64,000 bases of DNA. Origin: Dokdonella sp. (lineage in GTDB: Bacteria > Pseudomonadota > Gammaproteobacteria > Xanthomonadales > Rhodanobacteraceae). Under the pieces are notes generated by a model that ran no database searches, was not told the DNA's origin, and was given only the letters and a program-made list of their open reading frames with translations. The stretch lies in assembly GCF_017744955.1 (NCBI RefSeq), contig NZ_JAGIAG010000001.1, positions 124,001-188,000 on the forward strand, in the 5' to 3' direction. This document shows, one piece after another, positions 8,836 to 18,303 of this stretch. The stretch's first letter is position 1. Each line of letters begins with the position of its first letter. The translations under genes were made by a program, and so were the position numbers.

Positions 8836-9945
8836 ATGCGCCACTACGCCTTGCTCGCTCTCGCTTTCGCGGCAGCGCCCTGTTCCGCCGCGGTAGCGCT
8901 CGACACGCTGAAACTCCCACCCGGCTTCACCATCGCCCGCTACGCCGACGACGTGCCGAACGCGCGCCAGCTGGCGCTCGGTGCCAAGGGCACGGTCTTC
9001 GCCGGCTCGCGCGAGGCCGGCAAGGTCTACGCGCTCAGCGACACCGACGGCGACGGCCGCGCCGACCGAGTGCGCACGATCGCCTCGGGCCTGCGCATGC
9101 CGTCGGGCATCGCGTTCCGCGACGGCGACCTGTACATCGGCGCGATCGACCGCGTGCTGGTCCTGCGCGACGTCGAGAACCATCTCGACCAGCCGCCCAA
9201 GCCGGAGGTCGTCACCGACAAGCTGCCCGGCGAGACGCATCACGGCTGGAAATTCCTCGCCTTCGGCCCGGACGGCCGGCTCTACGTGCCGATCGGCGCG
9301 CCCTGCAACATCTGCGACAAGGGCAAGGACTACGCCAAGCTGCTCAGCATGAAACCGGACGGCAGCGACTGGCGCGACGAGGCCTTCGGCATCCGAAACA
9401 CGGTCGGCTTCGACTGGCAGCCGGGCACGCAGCAGCTGTGGTTCACCGACAACGGCCGCGACCTGCTCGGCGACGAGCTGCCGGCCGACGAGCTGAACCG
9501 GGTCACGCGCCGCGGCGAGCATTTCGGCTATCCGTACTGCCACCAGGGCGACTCGCTCGATCCGGAATTCGGCGCCGGCAAGTCGTGCAAGGACTACACG
9601 CCGCCGGTGGTCAAGCTCGGCGCGCACGTCGGCGCGATCGGCATGCGCTTCTACACCGGCTCGATGTTCCCGGCCGGGTACCGCGGCGCGGCGATCATCG
9701 CCGAGCACGGCTCGTGGAACCGTTCGAAGAAGTCCGGCTACCGGGTCGTCGCGATCGAACTGGACGGCGCCAAGGTGAAGGGGCAGCAGGTGCTGATCGA
9801 CGGCTTCCAGAGCGACGAAGTCGCCCACGGCCGGCCGGCCGACGTGCTGGTGATGCCCGATGGCGCGCTGCTGGTTTCCGACGACTACGCCGGCGCGGTC
9901 TATCGCGTGAGCTACGGCGCCGCGGGCGCTAAAAAGGAAAAATAG
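8836..9945 (+). CDS. PQQ-dependent sugar (sorbosone-type) dehydrogenase
   Basis: Exported beta-propeller enzyme of the L-sorbosone/soluble glucose dehydrogenase family (369 residues). A signal peptide (MRHYALLALAFAAAPCSA) is followed by the family start LKLPPGFTIARYADDVPNAR. Visible features are an EF-hand-like loop DTDGDGRAD, THHGWKFLAF, a Cys pair in GAPCNICDKG, RNTVGFDWQP, LWFTDNGRD and IIAEHGSWNR, all typical of the group. It would oxidise sugars or sugar-like compounds in the periplasm using PQQ. No PQQ biosynthesis genes are in the window. A GAAGGAGA ribosome site lies just before the ATG, and the preceding stop is 12 bases upstream, so it is probably in an operon with the TPR-sulfotransferase. 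Substrate unknown. Confidence 0.85.
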   Translation: MRHYALLALAFAAAPCSAAVALDTLKLPPGFTIARYADDVPNARQLALGAKGTVFAGSREAGKVYALSDTDGDGRADRVRTIASGLRMPSGIAFRDGDLYIGAIDRVLVLRDVENHLDQPPKPEVVTDKLPGETHHGWKFLAFGPDGRLYVPIGAPCNICDKGKDYAKLLSMKPDGSDWRDEAFGIRNTVGFDWQPGTQQLWFTDNGRDLLGDELPADELNRVTRRGEHFGYPYCHQGDSLDPEFGAGKSCKDYTPPVVKLGAHVGAIGMRFYTGSMFPAGYRGAAIIAEHGSWNRSKKSGYRVVAIELDGAKVKGQQVLIDGFQSDEVAHGRPADVLVMPDGALLVSDDYAGAVYRVSYGAAGAKKEK

Positions 9946-9947
9946 AC

Positions 9948-10580
9948 ATGCAACTGCGCAGCAACGACTTCAGCGATCAGCAGCCGATTCCCGAAGCGCT
10001 CGCGTTCGGCAGGCCCGGCGCGGACGGCGAGCCGTGCGTGCTGAGCGCGAACCGCAACCCGCACCTGGCCTGGAGCGACGCGCCGACCGGCACGCGATCG
10101 TTCGCTTTGCTGTGCATCGACGGCGACGTGCCGACGGTCGGCGACGACGTCAACCAGCCCGGCAGGCGCGTGCCGGCCTCGCTGCCGCGCACCGAGTTCG
10201 TGCACTGGCTGCTGGTCGACGTGCCGGGCGATCAGCGCGAGATCGCACAGGGCGCCTGCAGCGACGGCGTGACCGCGCACGGCAAGCGCGAACCGCACGG
10301 ACCACAGGGCTCGCGCCAGGGCCTCAACGACTACACCGGCTGGTTCGCCGGCGACGCCGCGATGGCCGGCGACTATCTCGGCTACGACGGCCCGTGCCCG
10401 CCGTGGAACGACGACCGCCTGCACCACTACCGGTTCGTGCTCTGCGCGCTCGACGTCGCGCGGCTCGACCTGCCGCCCCGCTTCGGGCTCGCCGACGTGC
10501 GCACCGCGATGCAGGGCCATGTGCTCGCCGAGGCGACGCTGACCGGCACCTACACGCTGAATCCGGCGCTGCGCCGCTAG
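9948..10580 (+). CDS. YbhB/YbcL-type phosphatidylethanolamine-binding protein homologue
   Basis: Cytoplasmic PEBP/RKIP-like protein (210 residues, no signal peptide). Family marks are SPxLxW-like PHLAWSDAPTGTRSFAL, the ligand-pocket region RTEFVHWLLVDVPGD, YDGPCPPWND, and LHHYRFVLCALDV. The bacterial YbhB/YbcL family binds small anionic or phospholipid-like ligands, with physiological roles largely unknown. It starts two bases after the sugar dehydrogenase stop, preceded by AAAAAGGAAAAATAG, which provides an SD. The two are almost certainly co-transcribed. A somewhat extended N-terminus and the insertion QGSRQGLNDYTGW are usual for this subfamily. Confidence 0.86.
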   Translation: MQLRSNDFSDQQPIPEALAFGRPGADGEPCVLSANRNPHLAWSDAPTGTRSFALLCIDGDVPTVGDDVNQPGRRVPASLPRTEFVHWLLVDVPGDQREIAQGACSDGVTAHGKREPHGPQGSRQGLNDYTGWFAGDAAMAGDYLGYDGPCPPWNDDRLHHYRFVLCALDVARLDLPPRFGLADVRTAMQGHVLAEATLTGTYTLNPALRR

Positions 10581-10610
10581 GCGCGTCGTCGGGCGGATGG
10601 CGGCGCGACG

Positions 10611-11915
10611 ATGAGTCCCGACGACCTCGCCGCACGCCGCCGCGCCGCGCGCGCACTGGCCGAGCAGGGACGCCTCGCCGAGGCCGAGCGCGCCTTCGCC
10701 CTGCTGCTGCGCGACGCGCCCGACGATCTCGACGCGCTCAACTTCCTCGCGCTCTGCGCCCACGGCCGCGGCCGCGCCGACGAAGCGCTGCGCCTGCTCG
10801 AGCACGCGCGCACCGCGCACGCCGACGATGCGGTCACGCTCGGCAACCTCGGCGTGCTGTATCGCGAGCAGGGGCGGCTGCCGGAAGCCCGCGCGGCGCT
10901 GGCGGACGCGCTGCAGCGGCAACCCGGCGCGTTCCTCTCGCGGCTGCGCCTCGGCGAAACGCTGCAGGCGCTCGGCCGCGACGCCGAGGCGTTGCCGGCC
11001 TACTTCGGCGCGATCGTCGCCGCGCAGCGGCACGGCGCCTGGCTCGACGACGCGAGCACGCCGCCTGCGCTGCGGCCGCTGGTACGGCACGCGATGCGCT
11101 TCGTCGCCGCCGGCCGGCGGGCGCTGTTCTCCGCGCTGCTGACACCGCTGCGCGAGCGCCACGGCGGCGCGGCGCTCGGCCGCGTCGAGAAGAGTCTGGC
11201 GATGTATCTGGGCGACCAGCCGATCGTCTACGCGCAGCCGCGGCAGCGGCCGAAGTTCCTGTATTTCCCCGACCTGCCGAGTCCGCGCTGGTTCGAGCGC
11301 GAGCTGTTCCCGTGGTACGCCGCGCTCGAAGCCGAGGCGCCGGCGATCCGCGCCGAGATGCTGGCGGCGCTGACGCAGTCGCAAGGCTTCGAGCCCTTCC
11401 TCGGCGCGATCGACGATCCGCAATTGCTGGGCGAGCAGTTGCGCGGCGAGGGTCGCGCGCCGGCCTGGGACGCGTACTTCTTCCATCGCCACGGCGTGCG
11501 CCAAGAAGAGCATGCACGGCAGTGTCCGCGCACCGCCGCCGCGCTCGACGCGGCGCCGCTGTGCCGCATCCGCGAGCATGCGCCGGAGGTGTGCTACTCG
11601 GTGCTCGCGCCCGGCACGCACATCCTGCCGCACTACGGCGTCACCAACACGCGCGTGGTCACGCACCTGCCGCTGCAGGTACCGGGTGGCGACCTCGCGC
11701 TGAACGTCGGCGGCGAGCCGCGGCGCTGGGAGGAAGGCGTCTGCTTCAGCTTCGACGACACCTACGAGCACGAAGCCTGGAACCGCAGCGGCGAGGTGCG
11801 CGTGGTGATGCTGCTGGACGCGTGGAATCCCTACCTGACCGAGATCGAGCGCGAGGCGCTGACGGAACTGATCGGCGCGATCGGCGACTTCAACCGCAGC
11901 GCAGGCGTCGGCTGA
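10611..11915 (+). CDS. TPR-repeat aspartyl/asparaginyl beta-hydroxylase
   Basis: Fe(II)/2-oxoglutarate dioxygenase of the AspH family (434 residues). Residues about 1-140 are TPRs (LAEQGRLAEAERAFALLL, LNFLALCAHGRGRADEAL). The catalytic domain has the iron ligand His341 in LPHYGVTNTR, the 2-oxoglutarate Arg in the same stretch, and the second His387 in YEHEAWNRSG, ending LLDAWNP as in the family. Such enzymes hydroxylate Asp/Asn side chains in animals; bacterial homologues often act in lipid A or small-molecule hydroxylation (LpxO type). The TPR fusion resembles eukaryotic AspH and suggests a protein substrate, but that is inference. It lies 30 bases after the PEBP gene. Confidence 0.85.
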   Translation: MSPDDLAARRRAARALAEQGRLAEAERAFALLLRDAPDDLDALNFLALCAHGRGRADEALRLLEHARTAHADDAVTLGNLGVLYREQGRLPEARAALADALQRQPGAFLSRLRLGETLQALGRDAEALPAYFGAIVAAQRHGAWLDDASTPPALRPLVRHAMRFVAAGRRALFSALLTPLRERHGGAALGRVEKSLAMYLGDQPIVYAQPRQRPKFLYFPDLPSPRWFERELFPWYAALEAEAPAIRAEMLAALTQSQGFEPFLGAIDDPQLLGEQLRGEGRAPAWDAYFFHRHGVRQEEHARQCPRTAAALDAAPLCRIREHAPEVCYSVLAPGTHILPHYGVTNTRVVTHLPLQVPGGDLALNVGGEPRRWEEGVCFSFDDTYEHEAWNRSGEVRVVMLLDAWNPYLTEIEREALTELIGAIGDFNRSAGVG

Positions 11916-11940
11916 TCGCCTCGCCGGGCCGGCGTACGCC

Positions 11941-12735
11941 TCAGCCGTCCGCCGGCAGCATCAACAGCAGCGCCGCGCCGAACACGATGCGGTAGATCGC
12001 GAACGGCGTGAAGCGATGCGTGCGGATGTAGCCGAGCAGCCATTTCACCGCGACGAACGCGGTGACGGCCGAAACGACGAAGGCGACGCCGAGCGCGCTC
12101 CAGTCCTCGTGCGCGCCGCCGCCGTTCTTGAACGCCTTCAGCAGCTCGTAGCCGCTGGCCGCGAACATCGTCGGGATGCCGACCAGGAACGCGAACTCGG
12201 TCGCCGCGGCGCGGTTGCTGGCACCGGCGAGCAGGGCGACGAAGATCGTCGCCGCCGAGCGCGAGGTGCCCGGGAAGATCGCCGCGACGACCTGCGCCAG
12301 GCCGACCAGGATCGCCACGCGCCAGGTGATGACGCTGCGATCGGGCTGCTTCGCGGCGAACCACTCCGCCACGATCATCCACACGCCGCCGATGATCAGC
12401 GCCCATGCCACCGGCGCGATCGACTCCGGCAGCTTGAAGCCGAGCCGGGTCGCGGCGAAGCCGAGCACGGCGGTGATCAGGAACGCGACCGCGAGCTTCG
12501 CCGCGTAGTCGCGGTTCTCCGCCTCGCCGAAGCCGGTGACCAGGCGCCACAGCCGTTCGCGGTAGATCAGCACCACCGCGAGGATCGCGCCGGCCTGGAT
12601 CACGATGTTGAACACGTCCGAGCGGCGACCGAGCCAGTGTTCGGCGATCAGCAGGTGGCCGGTGCTGGAGATCGGCAGGAATTCGGTGATGCCTTCGATC
12701 AGGCCGAGCAGGGCGGGGATCAGGATGTCGTTCAT
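11941..12735 (-). CDS. uppP: Undecaprenyl-diphosphatase UppP (BacA)
   Basis: Integral membrane phosphatase that recycles undecaprenyl pyrophosphate to the monophosphate carrier for peptidoglycan and surface glycans. The 264-residue protein has the family's first motif GLIEGITEFLPISSTGHLL at the N-terminus and the second motif PGTSRSAATI at about 170, plus seven to eight hydrophobic spans. Length is typical. The gene is transcribed toward the hydroxylase gene (tail to tail, 25-base gap). Its product serves the glycan locus further on as well as the cell wall. The ATG at 12735 fits the family N-terminus. Confidence 0.95.
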   Translation of the reverse strand: MNDILIPALLGLIEGITEFLPISSTGHLLIAEHWLGRRSDVFNIVIQAGAILAVVLIYRERLWRLVTGFGEAENRDYAAKLAVAFLITAVLGFAATRLGFKLPESIAPVAWALIIGGVWMIVAEWFAAKQPDRSVITWRVAILVGLAQVVAAIFPGTSRSAATIFVALLAGASNRAAATEFAFLVGIPTMFAASGYELLKAFKNGGGAHEDWSALGVAFVVSAVTAFVAVKWLLGYIRTHRFTPFAIYRIVFGAALLLMLPADG

Positions 12736-12937
12736 GGGTCAGGAAATGGGGTGAGTCGGTGTGCGCGGCCGTCGGGATGCCCGCGAGGTGCGCTTCAACC
12801 GCCGAAGGGCCGGTCAAGCGCGCATCCATCGCGCCGTTCGGCGCACCGGAAAAGGGTTTCCCGCTTTCGCGGGAACGTGGTCGATTCGAGTTGCAAGGTT
12901 TGGACGTAAGGGACAAGACGCAGGACCTGTCAGGATA

Positions 12938-12954
12938 CGCACCAGCATTGTGCA
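12938..12954 (+). promoter_or_regulatory. NtrC-binding-site-like dyad 1
   Basis: CGCACCAGCATTGTGCA matches the NtrC consensus TGCACCA-N3-TGGTGCA at 15 of 17 positions considered (first base and one G of the right arm differ). Its centre is about 129 bp upstream of the predicted glnA start point, like the strong upstream enhancer sites of enterobacterial glnA. Confidence 0.72.
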
Positions 12955-12968
12955 AATGCCCCTGGATT

Positions 12969-12985
12969 TGCTTCCTTGTGGTGCA
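12969..12985 (+). promoter_or_regulatory. NtrC-binding-site-like dyad 2
   Basis: TGCTTCCTTGTGGTGCA has a perfect right arm TGGTGCA and a partial left arm. It is centred 31 bp (three helical turns) from dyad 1, the spacing expected for cooperative NtrC dimers. Confidence 0.65.
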
Positions 12986-13047
12986 TTCCCTTGGTGGGCC
13001 AGTGTTTCATGTCACTGAATTTATTGATGAATCCAGAAATCACCGCT

Positions 13048-13063
13048 TGGCACAAGCGTTGCT
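13048..13063 (+). promoter_or_regulatory. Sigma-54 (-24/-12) promoter of glnA
   Basis: TGGCAC-AAGCG-TTGCT matches the RpoN consensus TGGCAC-N5-TTGCW exactly. Transcription start is predicted near 13075, about 22 bases before the glnA ATG. This makes glnA nitrogen-controlled through RpoN and NtrC. Confidence 0.88.
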
Positions 13064-13096
13064 AATTCCACGGCACTCCACTCCACCGAGGCTCTC

Positions 13097-14506
13097 ATGT
13101 CCGCCCAGAACGTCCTGAAACTGATCAAGGAAAACGACGTCGAGTTCGTCGACCTGCGCTTCGCCGACATGCTCGGCAAGCAGCACCACGTCAGCTACCC
13201 GGCGCATTCGGTCGACGAGTCGCTGTTCGAGGACGGCAAGATGTTCGACGGCTCCTCGATCACCGGCTGGAAGGGCATCAACGAGTCCGACATGGTCCTG
13301 CTGCCCGATGCCGATTCCGCGATCATCGATCCGTTCACGGCCGACAAGACCCTGCTGTTGCAGTGCGACGTGCTCGAACCGAGCACGATGCAGGCCTACG
13401 CGCGCGATCCGCGCTCGATCGCCAAGCGCGGCGAAGCGTACCTGAAGTCGACCGGCATCGCCGACACCGCGTTCTTCGGTCCGGAGCCGGAATTCTTCAT
13501 CTTCGACTCGGTGCGCTATCGCAACGAGATGGGCCACGTGTCCTACCAGATCGATTCCGAGGAAGCCGCCTGGTCCACCGGCAAGTCCTTCGACGGCGTC
13601 AACTCGGGCCATCGCGGCGGCGTCAAGGGCGGCTATTTCCCGGTCGCGCCGGTCGACACCTTCCAGGACCTGCGCAGCGAGATGTGCAAGGTGCTCGAGC
13701 AGGTCGGCCAGGTCGTCGAGGTGCATCACCACGAAGTGGCCAACGCCGGCCAGTGCGAGATCGGCACCCGCTTCAACACGCTGGTGAAGAAGGCCGACGA
13801 GCTGATCACGATGAAGTACGTGATCAAGAACGTCGCGCACCGCTACGGCAAGACCGTGACCTTCATGCCCAAGCCGATCGTCGGCGACAACGGCTCGGGC
13901 ATGCACGTGCACCAGTCGCTGACCAAGAACGGCCAGAACCTGTTCGCCGGCGACCTCTACGGCGGCCTGTCGCAGACCGCGCTGTACTACATCGGCGGCA
14001 TCTTCAAGCATGCGCGCGCGATCAACGCGTTCGCCAACTCCGGCACCAACAGCTACAAGCGCCTGGTGCCGGGCTTCGAGGCGCCGGTGATGCTCGCCTA
14101 CTCCGCGCGCAACCGCTCGGCCAGCTGCCGCATTCCGTTCGTGCACAGCCCGAAGGCGCGCCGCATCGAGGTGCGCTTCCCCGATCCGATCAACACCGGC
14201 TATCTGACCTTCACCGCGCTGATGATGGCCGGCCTCGACGGCATCCTGAACAAGATCGACCCGGGCGCGCCGGCCGACAAGGATCTGTACGACCTGCCGC
14301 CGGAAGAAGAGAAGAACATCCCGACCGTCTGCCATTCGCTCGACCAGGCGCTCGACGCGCTGGACAAGGATCGCGCGTTCCTGAAGGCCGGCGGCGTGTT
14401 CAGCGACGACTTCATCGACGCCTACATCGACGTGAAGATGCAGGAGGTGACCCGCTTCCGCGCGGCCACCCATCCGCTCGAATACCAGATGTACTACGCG
14501 ATCTGA
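13097..14506 (+). CDS. glnA: Glutamine synthetase, type I (GlnA)
   Basis: Cytoplasmic dodecameric enzyme that makes glutamine from glutamate, ammonia and ATP (469 residues, the usual length). Signatures are [14 protein letters not shown] at the N-terminus, the active-site region [11 protein letters not shown], the ATP/Glu region [23 protein letters not shown], and the adenylylation loop [10 protein letters not shown] with Tyr398. That tyrosine marks it as a GSI-beta enzyme controlled by GlnE adenylylation. It is transcribed from a sigma-54 promoter with NtrC-like sites, and glnK and amtB follow 177 bases later. A palindromic repeat separates them and may attenuate read-through. Confidence 0.97.
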   Translation: MSAQNVLKLIKENDVEFVDLRFADMLGKQHHVSYPAHSVDESLFEDGKMFDGSSITGWKGINESDMVLLPDADSAIIDPFTADKTLLLQCDVLEPSTMQAYARDPRSIAKRGEAYLKSTGIADTAFFGPEPEFFIFDSVRYRNEMGHVSYQIDSEEAAWSTGKSFDGVNSGHRGGVKGGYFPVAPVDTFQDLRSEMCKVLEQVGQVVEVHHHEVANAGQCEIGTRFNTLVKKADELITMKYVIKNVAHRYGKTVTFMPKPIVGDNGSGMHVHQSLTKNGQNLFAGDLYGGLSQTALYYIGGIFKHARAINAFANSGTNSYKRLVPGFEAPVMLAYSARNRSASCRIPFVHSPKARRIEVRFPDPINTGYLTFTALMMAGLDGILNKIDPGAPADKDLYDLPPEEEKNIPTVCHSLDQALDALDKDRAFLKAGGVFSDDFIDAYIDVKMQEVTRFRAATHPLEYQMYYAI

Positions 14507-15022
<516 letters not shown>

Positions 15023-15040
15023 GCGAAGGGAGGAACGGCG

Positions 15041-16447
15041 ATGCGAAACCGGATACTCCTCTGCATCCTCTTCGCCGCCAGCCACCTGCTTCCCGCGCTC
15101 GCCTTCGCGCAAGGCGCGCCGGTGCCCGACAAGGGCGATACCGCCTGGATGCTGATCTCGACCGCGCTGGTGCTGCTGATGAGCGTACCGGCGCTGGCGC
15201 TGTTCTACGGCGGCCTGGTGCGCAGCAAGAACCTGCTGTCGGTGCTGATGCAGGTGTTCGTCGTGTTCTCGCTGGTCAGCGTGCTGTGGTGCGTGTACGG
15301 CTACAGCCTCGCCTTCACCGAAGGCAACGCGTTCCTCGGCGGCTTCTCGCGCCTGCTCCTGCGCGGCGTCGCCGATCCGGCCGCCGGCACGTTCGCGCTG
15401 ACGGCGACGTTCTCCAAGGGCACGCCGATGTACGAGCTGGTCTTCGTCGCGTTCCAGGCGACCTTCGCCGCAATCACCTGCTGCCTGATCCTCGGTTCGC
15501 TGGTCGAGCGCATCCGTTTCGCCGCCGTGCTGGTGTTCGTGCTGGTCTGGTTCACCTTCAGCTATCTGCCGATCGCGCACATGGTCTGGTTCTGGCCGGG
15601 GCCGGACGCGTACGCGCAAGCCGGCAGCGCCGAGGCGCTGGACGCGAGCGCCGGCCTGCTCTGGCGCTGGGGCGCGCTCGACTTCGCCGGCGGCACGGTC
15701 GTGCACGTCAACGCCGGCGTCGCCGGCCTGGTCGGCGCCTTCCTGGTCGGCAAGCGCCTCGGCTACGGCCGCGAAGCGCTGCGCCCGCACAGCCTGACCC
15801 TGACGATGATCGGCGCCTCGCTGCTGTGGTTCGGGTGGTTCGGCTTCAACGCCGGCTCCGCGCTCGAAGCGAACGCCTCGGCCGCGCTGGCCTTTCTCAA
15901 CACCTATCTCGCCACCGCCTGCGCGGTGCTGTCGTGGACCTTCGCCGAGTGGCTGCTGAAGGGCAAGCCGTCGATGCTCGGCGCCGCCTCGGGCGCGGTC
16001 GCCGGCCTGGTCGCGATCACGCCGGCTGCCGGCAACGTCGGCATTCCCGGCGCGTTCGCGATCGGCCTTCTCGCCGGCGTGATCTGCCTGTGGGGCGTGA
16101 CCGGGTTGAAGCGCATCGTCCGCGCCGACGACGCGCTCGACGTGTTCGGCGTGCACGCGCTCGGCGGCATCGCCGGCGCGCTGCTGACCGGCGTGTTCAA
16201 CGCGCCGGCGCTCGGCGGGCCGGGCCGGATCGTCGACTGGGCCGCCGGCACGACGGGCTATCCAGGCATCGGCGCGCAGGTGCTGATCCAGGCCGAGGCC
16301 GTCGGCTTCACGATCGTCTGGAGCGCGGCGGTCGCCTTCCTCGCCTACACGATCGCCGACCGCCTCGTCGGCCTGCGCGTCGACGAGGAACAGGAGCGCG
16401 AGGGCCTGGACATCACCTCGCACGGCGAGTCGGCCTACGACCACTAG
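15041..16447 (+). CDS. amtB: Ammonium transporter AmtB
   Basis: Trimeric inner-membrane ammonium channel (468 residues). The N-terminal hydrophobic stretch ending LAFAQGAPV is a cleavable signal, as in E. coli AmtB. The mature part begins DKGDTAWMLISTALVLLM, the family's first helix. The pore histidines are visible in SYLPIAHMVWFWPG and DVFGVHALGG, and the family signature DFAGGTVVHVNAGVAGLVGA is present. Eleven membrane helices are expected. Its cytoplasmic C-terminus, DEEQEREGLDITSHGESAY, is the GlnK-responsive tail. The gene follows glnK by 18 bases and ends before a good terminator. Confidence 0.96.
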   Translation: MRNRILLCILFAASHLLPALAFAQGAPVPDKGDTAWMLISTALVLLMSVPALALFYGGLVRSKNLLSVLMQVFVVFSLVSVLWCVYGYSLAFTEGNAFLGGFSRLLLRGVADPAAGTFALTATFSKGTPMYELVFVAFQATFAAITCCLILGSLVERIRFAAVLVFVLVWFTFSYLPIAHMVWFWPGPDAYAQAGSAEALDASAGLLWRWGALDFAGGTVVHVNAGVAGLVGAFLVGKRLGYGREALRPHSLTLTMIGASLLWFGWFGFNAGSALEANASAALAFLNTYLATACAVLSWTFAEWLLKGKPSMLGAASGAVAGLVAITPAAGNVGIPGAFAIGLLAGVICLWGVTGLKRIVRADDALDVFGVHALGGIAGALLTGVFNAPALGGPGRIVDWAAGTTGYPGIGAQVLIQAEAVGFTIVWSAAVAFLAYTIADRLVGLRVDEEQEREGLDITSHGESAYDH

Positions 16448-16453
16448 TCGCGC

Positions 16454-16477
16454 GCGCCACCGCCCCGGTGGCGCTTT
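16454..16477 (+). terminator. Intrinsic terminator after amtB
   Basis: Perfect 9-bp stem GCGCCACCG/CGGTGGCGC with a CCC loop followed by TTTGCT, seven bases after the amtB stop. Confidence 0.82.
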
Positions 16478-16518
16478 GCTAAGCTCGCGCGCTCGATTTC
16501 GTCAGGCTCCTTCGCGCG

Positions 16519-18123
16519 ATGACGTCTCCTCACCGCTCCAAGCCCAGCGCGCCGAATGCACGCCTGCGCGGACTGGCGCCGCGCACGGCGGCGTTGCTGC
16601 AGGACGCCGCGCAGCGCCTGGACCGCAACGATCTCGACGGCGCCGAGCACGCGCTGACCGGCGCGCTCGCGCTGGCGCCGGCGCATGCGGAAACGCTGCG
16701 TCTGCACGGCCTGCTCGAGCAACGCCGCGGCCGTCGCACGGAGGCCGAGTCGATCTATCGCCGCGCGCTCGAGGCGCGTCCCGACGACGCGGCGATCCTG
16801 CTCCAGCTCGGCGAACTCGAAATCGACCGCGGCGGAACCGATGCCGCGCTCGCCGCGCTGCATCGCGCTGTCGAAGTCGCGCACGCCGACGCCGATCTGC
16901 AGTTCCGCGTCGGCGTGCAGCTCGACCGCCTCGGCCGGCACGAGGAAGCCCTGGCCTGCGGCCGCCGCGCGTTGCAACTGGCACCGGCGCATCCGCTGGC
17001 GCGATTGCTCACCGCGCGCAATCTGCAGGCGCTCGGACGCATCGAGGAGACCGCGGCCGAGTACCGCCGCCTGATCGCGCAGGGCGGTCCGCGCGCGTAC
17101 CAGGCCTGGTTCAGCCTGGTCGACCTGAAGACCGTGCGGCTCGACGCGAAGGAAGTCGTCGCGCTCGAACGCCTCGCCGCCGATCCGAAGCTCGGCGACG
17201 ACGCGCGCGGTCCGCTCGGTTTCGCGCTCGGCAAGGTCTACGAAGACGCGGCGCGCTACGACGACGCGTTCGCCGTGTTCGCGCGCGCGAACGCGATCGT
17301 GCGACGCGGCCTGCGCTGGGACGCGGCCGCATTCAGCCGCGAGATCGACGCGATCCGCGTCGCCTTCGACGGCGACGTCGCACAGGCGCCGGCGGATCTC
17401 GGCGCCGAAGTCGTGTTCGTGCTCGGCATGCCGCGCTCGAGCACGACGCTGATCGAGCAGATCCTCGCCGCGCACTCGCAGGTCGAGGGCGCCAGCGAGC
17501 TGCCTGACCTGCCGGCCGTGCTGGCGCAGGAATCGCAACGCCGCGGCCTCGCGTTCCCGCAATGGGTCGGCGCGGCGACGGCGGCGGACTGGGAGCGCCT
17601 CGGCCGCGACTACCTCGCGCGTACCGCGCGCTGGCGCGCGCGGCGTCCGCGCTCGACCGACAAGCTGCCCAACAACTGGATGCTGGTCGGTGCGATCCGC
17701 GCGATGCTGCCGGCGGCGAAGATCGTCGACTGTCGCCGCGATGCGCTCGAAACCTGCTGGTCCTGCTACAAGCAGCTGTTCGCGCCGGGACGCGCGAACT
17801 ACAGCTACGACCTCGCCGAACTCGGCGCCTGCTGGCGCGACTACGACCGCCTCTCTCGCCACTGGCGCAAGCGCTGGCCGCAGCACCTGCGCGCGCAGGA
17901 CTATGCCGCCCTGCTCGACGCGCCCGAGCGCGAGATCCGCGCGCTGCTGGAGTTCTGCGGCCTGCCGTTCGAGCCCGGCTGCCTCGACTTCCACGCCGCC
18001 AGCCGCGACATCCGCACCGCCAGCGCCGCCCAGGTGCGCCAGCCGCTGCAGCGCGACACCGCGCGTGCGGCGAAGTACGGCGAGCGCATGGCGACGTTGC
18101 GCACGGCATTGGCCGACGACTAG
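16519..18123 (+). CDS. TPR-repeat sulfotransferase family protein
   Basis: Cytoplasmic 534-residue protein with N-terminal TPRs (about 25-250; LLQDAAQRLDRNDLDGAEHA, EESLYRRAL-like helices) and a C-terminal PAPS-dependent sulfotransferase domain from about 300. The 5'-phosphosulfate loop is canonical, VFVLGMPRSSTTLIEQILA, and the 3'-phosphate region AKIVDCRRDALETCWSCYKQLF is typical of this TPR-sulfotransferase group common in Alpha- and Gammaproteobacteria. Substrate is unknown; sulfated exopolysaccharide or protein are both possible. It is preceded by the amtB terminator, with TAAGCT at 16479 as a possible -10, and followed by its own terminator, so it is monocistronic. It has a better PAPS loop than the paralogue at 6740. 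Confidence 0.87.
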   Translation: MTSPHRSKPSAPNARLRGLAPRTAALLQDAAQRLDRNDLDGAEHALTGALALAPAHAETLRLHGLLEQRRGRRTEAESIYRRALEARPDDAAILLQLGELEIDRGGTDAALAALHRAVEVAHADADLQFRVGVQLDRLGRHEEALACGRRALQLAPAHPLARLLTARNLQALGRIEETAAEYRRLIAQGGPRAYQAWFSLVDLKTVRLDAKEVVALERLAADPKLGDDARGPLGFALGKVYEDAARYDDAFAVFARANAIVRRGLRWDAAAFSREIDAIRVAFDGDVAQAPADLGAEVVFVLGMPRSSTTLIEQILAAHSQVEGASELPDLPAVLAQESQRRGLAFPQWVGAATAADWERLGRDYLARTARWRARRPRSTDKLPNNWMLVGAIRAMLPAAKIVDCRRDALETCWSCYKQLFAPGRANYSYDLAELGACWRDYDRLSRHWRKRWPQHLRAQDYAALLDAPEREIRALLEFCGLPFEPGCLDFHAASRDIRTASAAQVRQPLQRDTARAAKYGERMATLRTALADD

Positions 18124-18187
18124 GCCTCCTCCGAGAACCTTCTTCTTCCCGCGACCGCGGAACGACGGGCGGCGAGATTTTTCGAGA

Positions 18188-18206
18188 CGCCGCGCCGAGC
18201 GCGGCG
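18188..18206 (+). terminator. Hairpin terminator after TPR-sulfotransferase
   Basis: 8-bp stem CGCCGCGC/GCGCGGCG with a CGA loop followed by GTTTCCC, 64 bases after the stop. Confidence 0.6.
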
Positions 18207-18267
18207 GTTTCCCCCGGAGTTCAGCCGCAATTCAATGGCCGCTGCCGAGACTGCCGCGTCGTTGCGC

Positions 18268-18297
18268 TTTTGCGCGTGCCGGCGTGCCGGCTAAGAT
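18268..18297 (+). promoter_or_regulatory. Sigma-70-like promoter of the PepSY-phoPQ unit
   Basis: TTGCGC and TAAGAT are separated by 16 bases. The -10 box (18292-18297) ends seven bases before the ATG at 18304, implying a start point on or beside the start codon (leaderless transcript). Confidence 0.5.
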
Positions 18298-18303
18298 TCG
18301 GAG

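Larger units (their letters stand above)
12736..13096 (+). promoter_or_regulatory. glnA upstream regulatory region
   Basis: 361-bp gap between divergent uppP and glnA. No convincing gene is seen in it. From 12880 on it becomes distinctly AT-richer than its surroundings and holds two NtrC-like dyads, a sigma-54 promoter and a short leader. It also has room for the uppP promoter. Confidence 0.8.
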
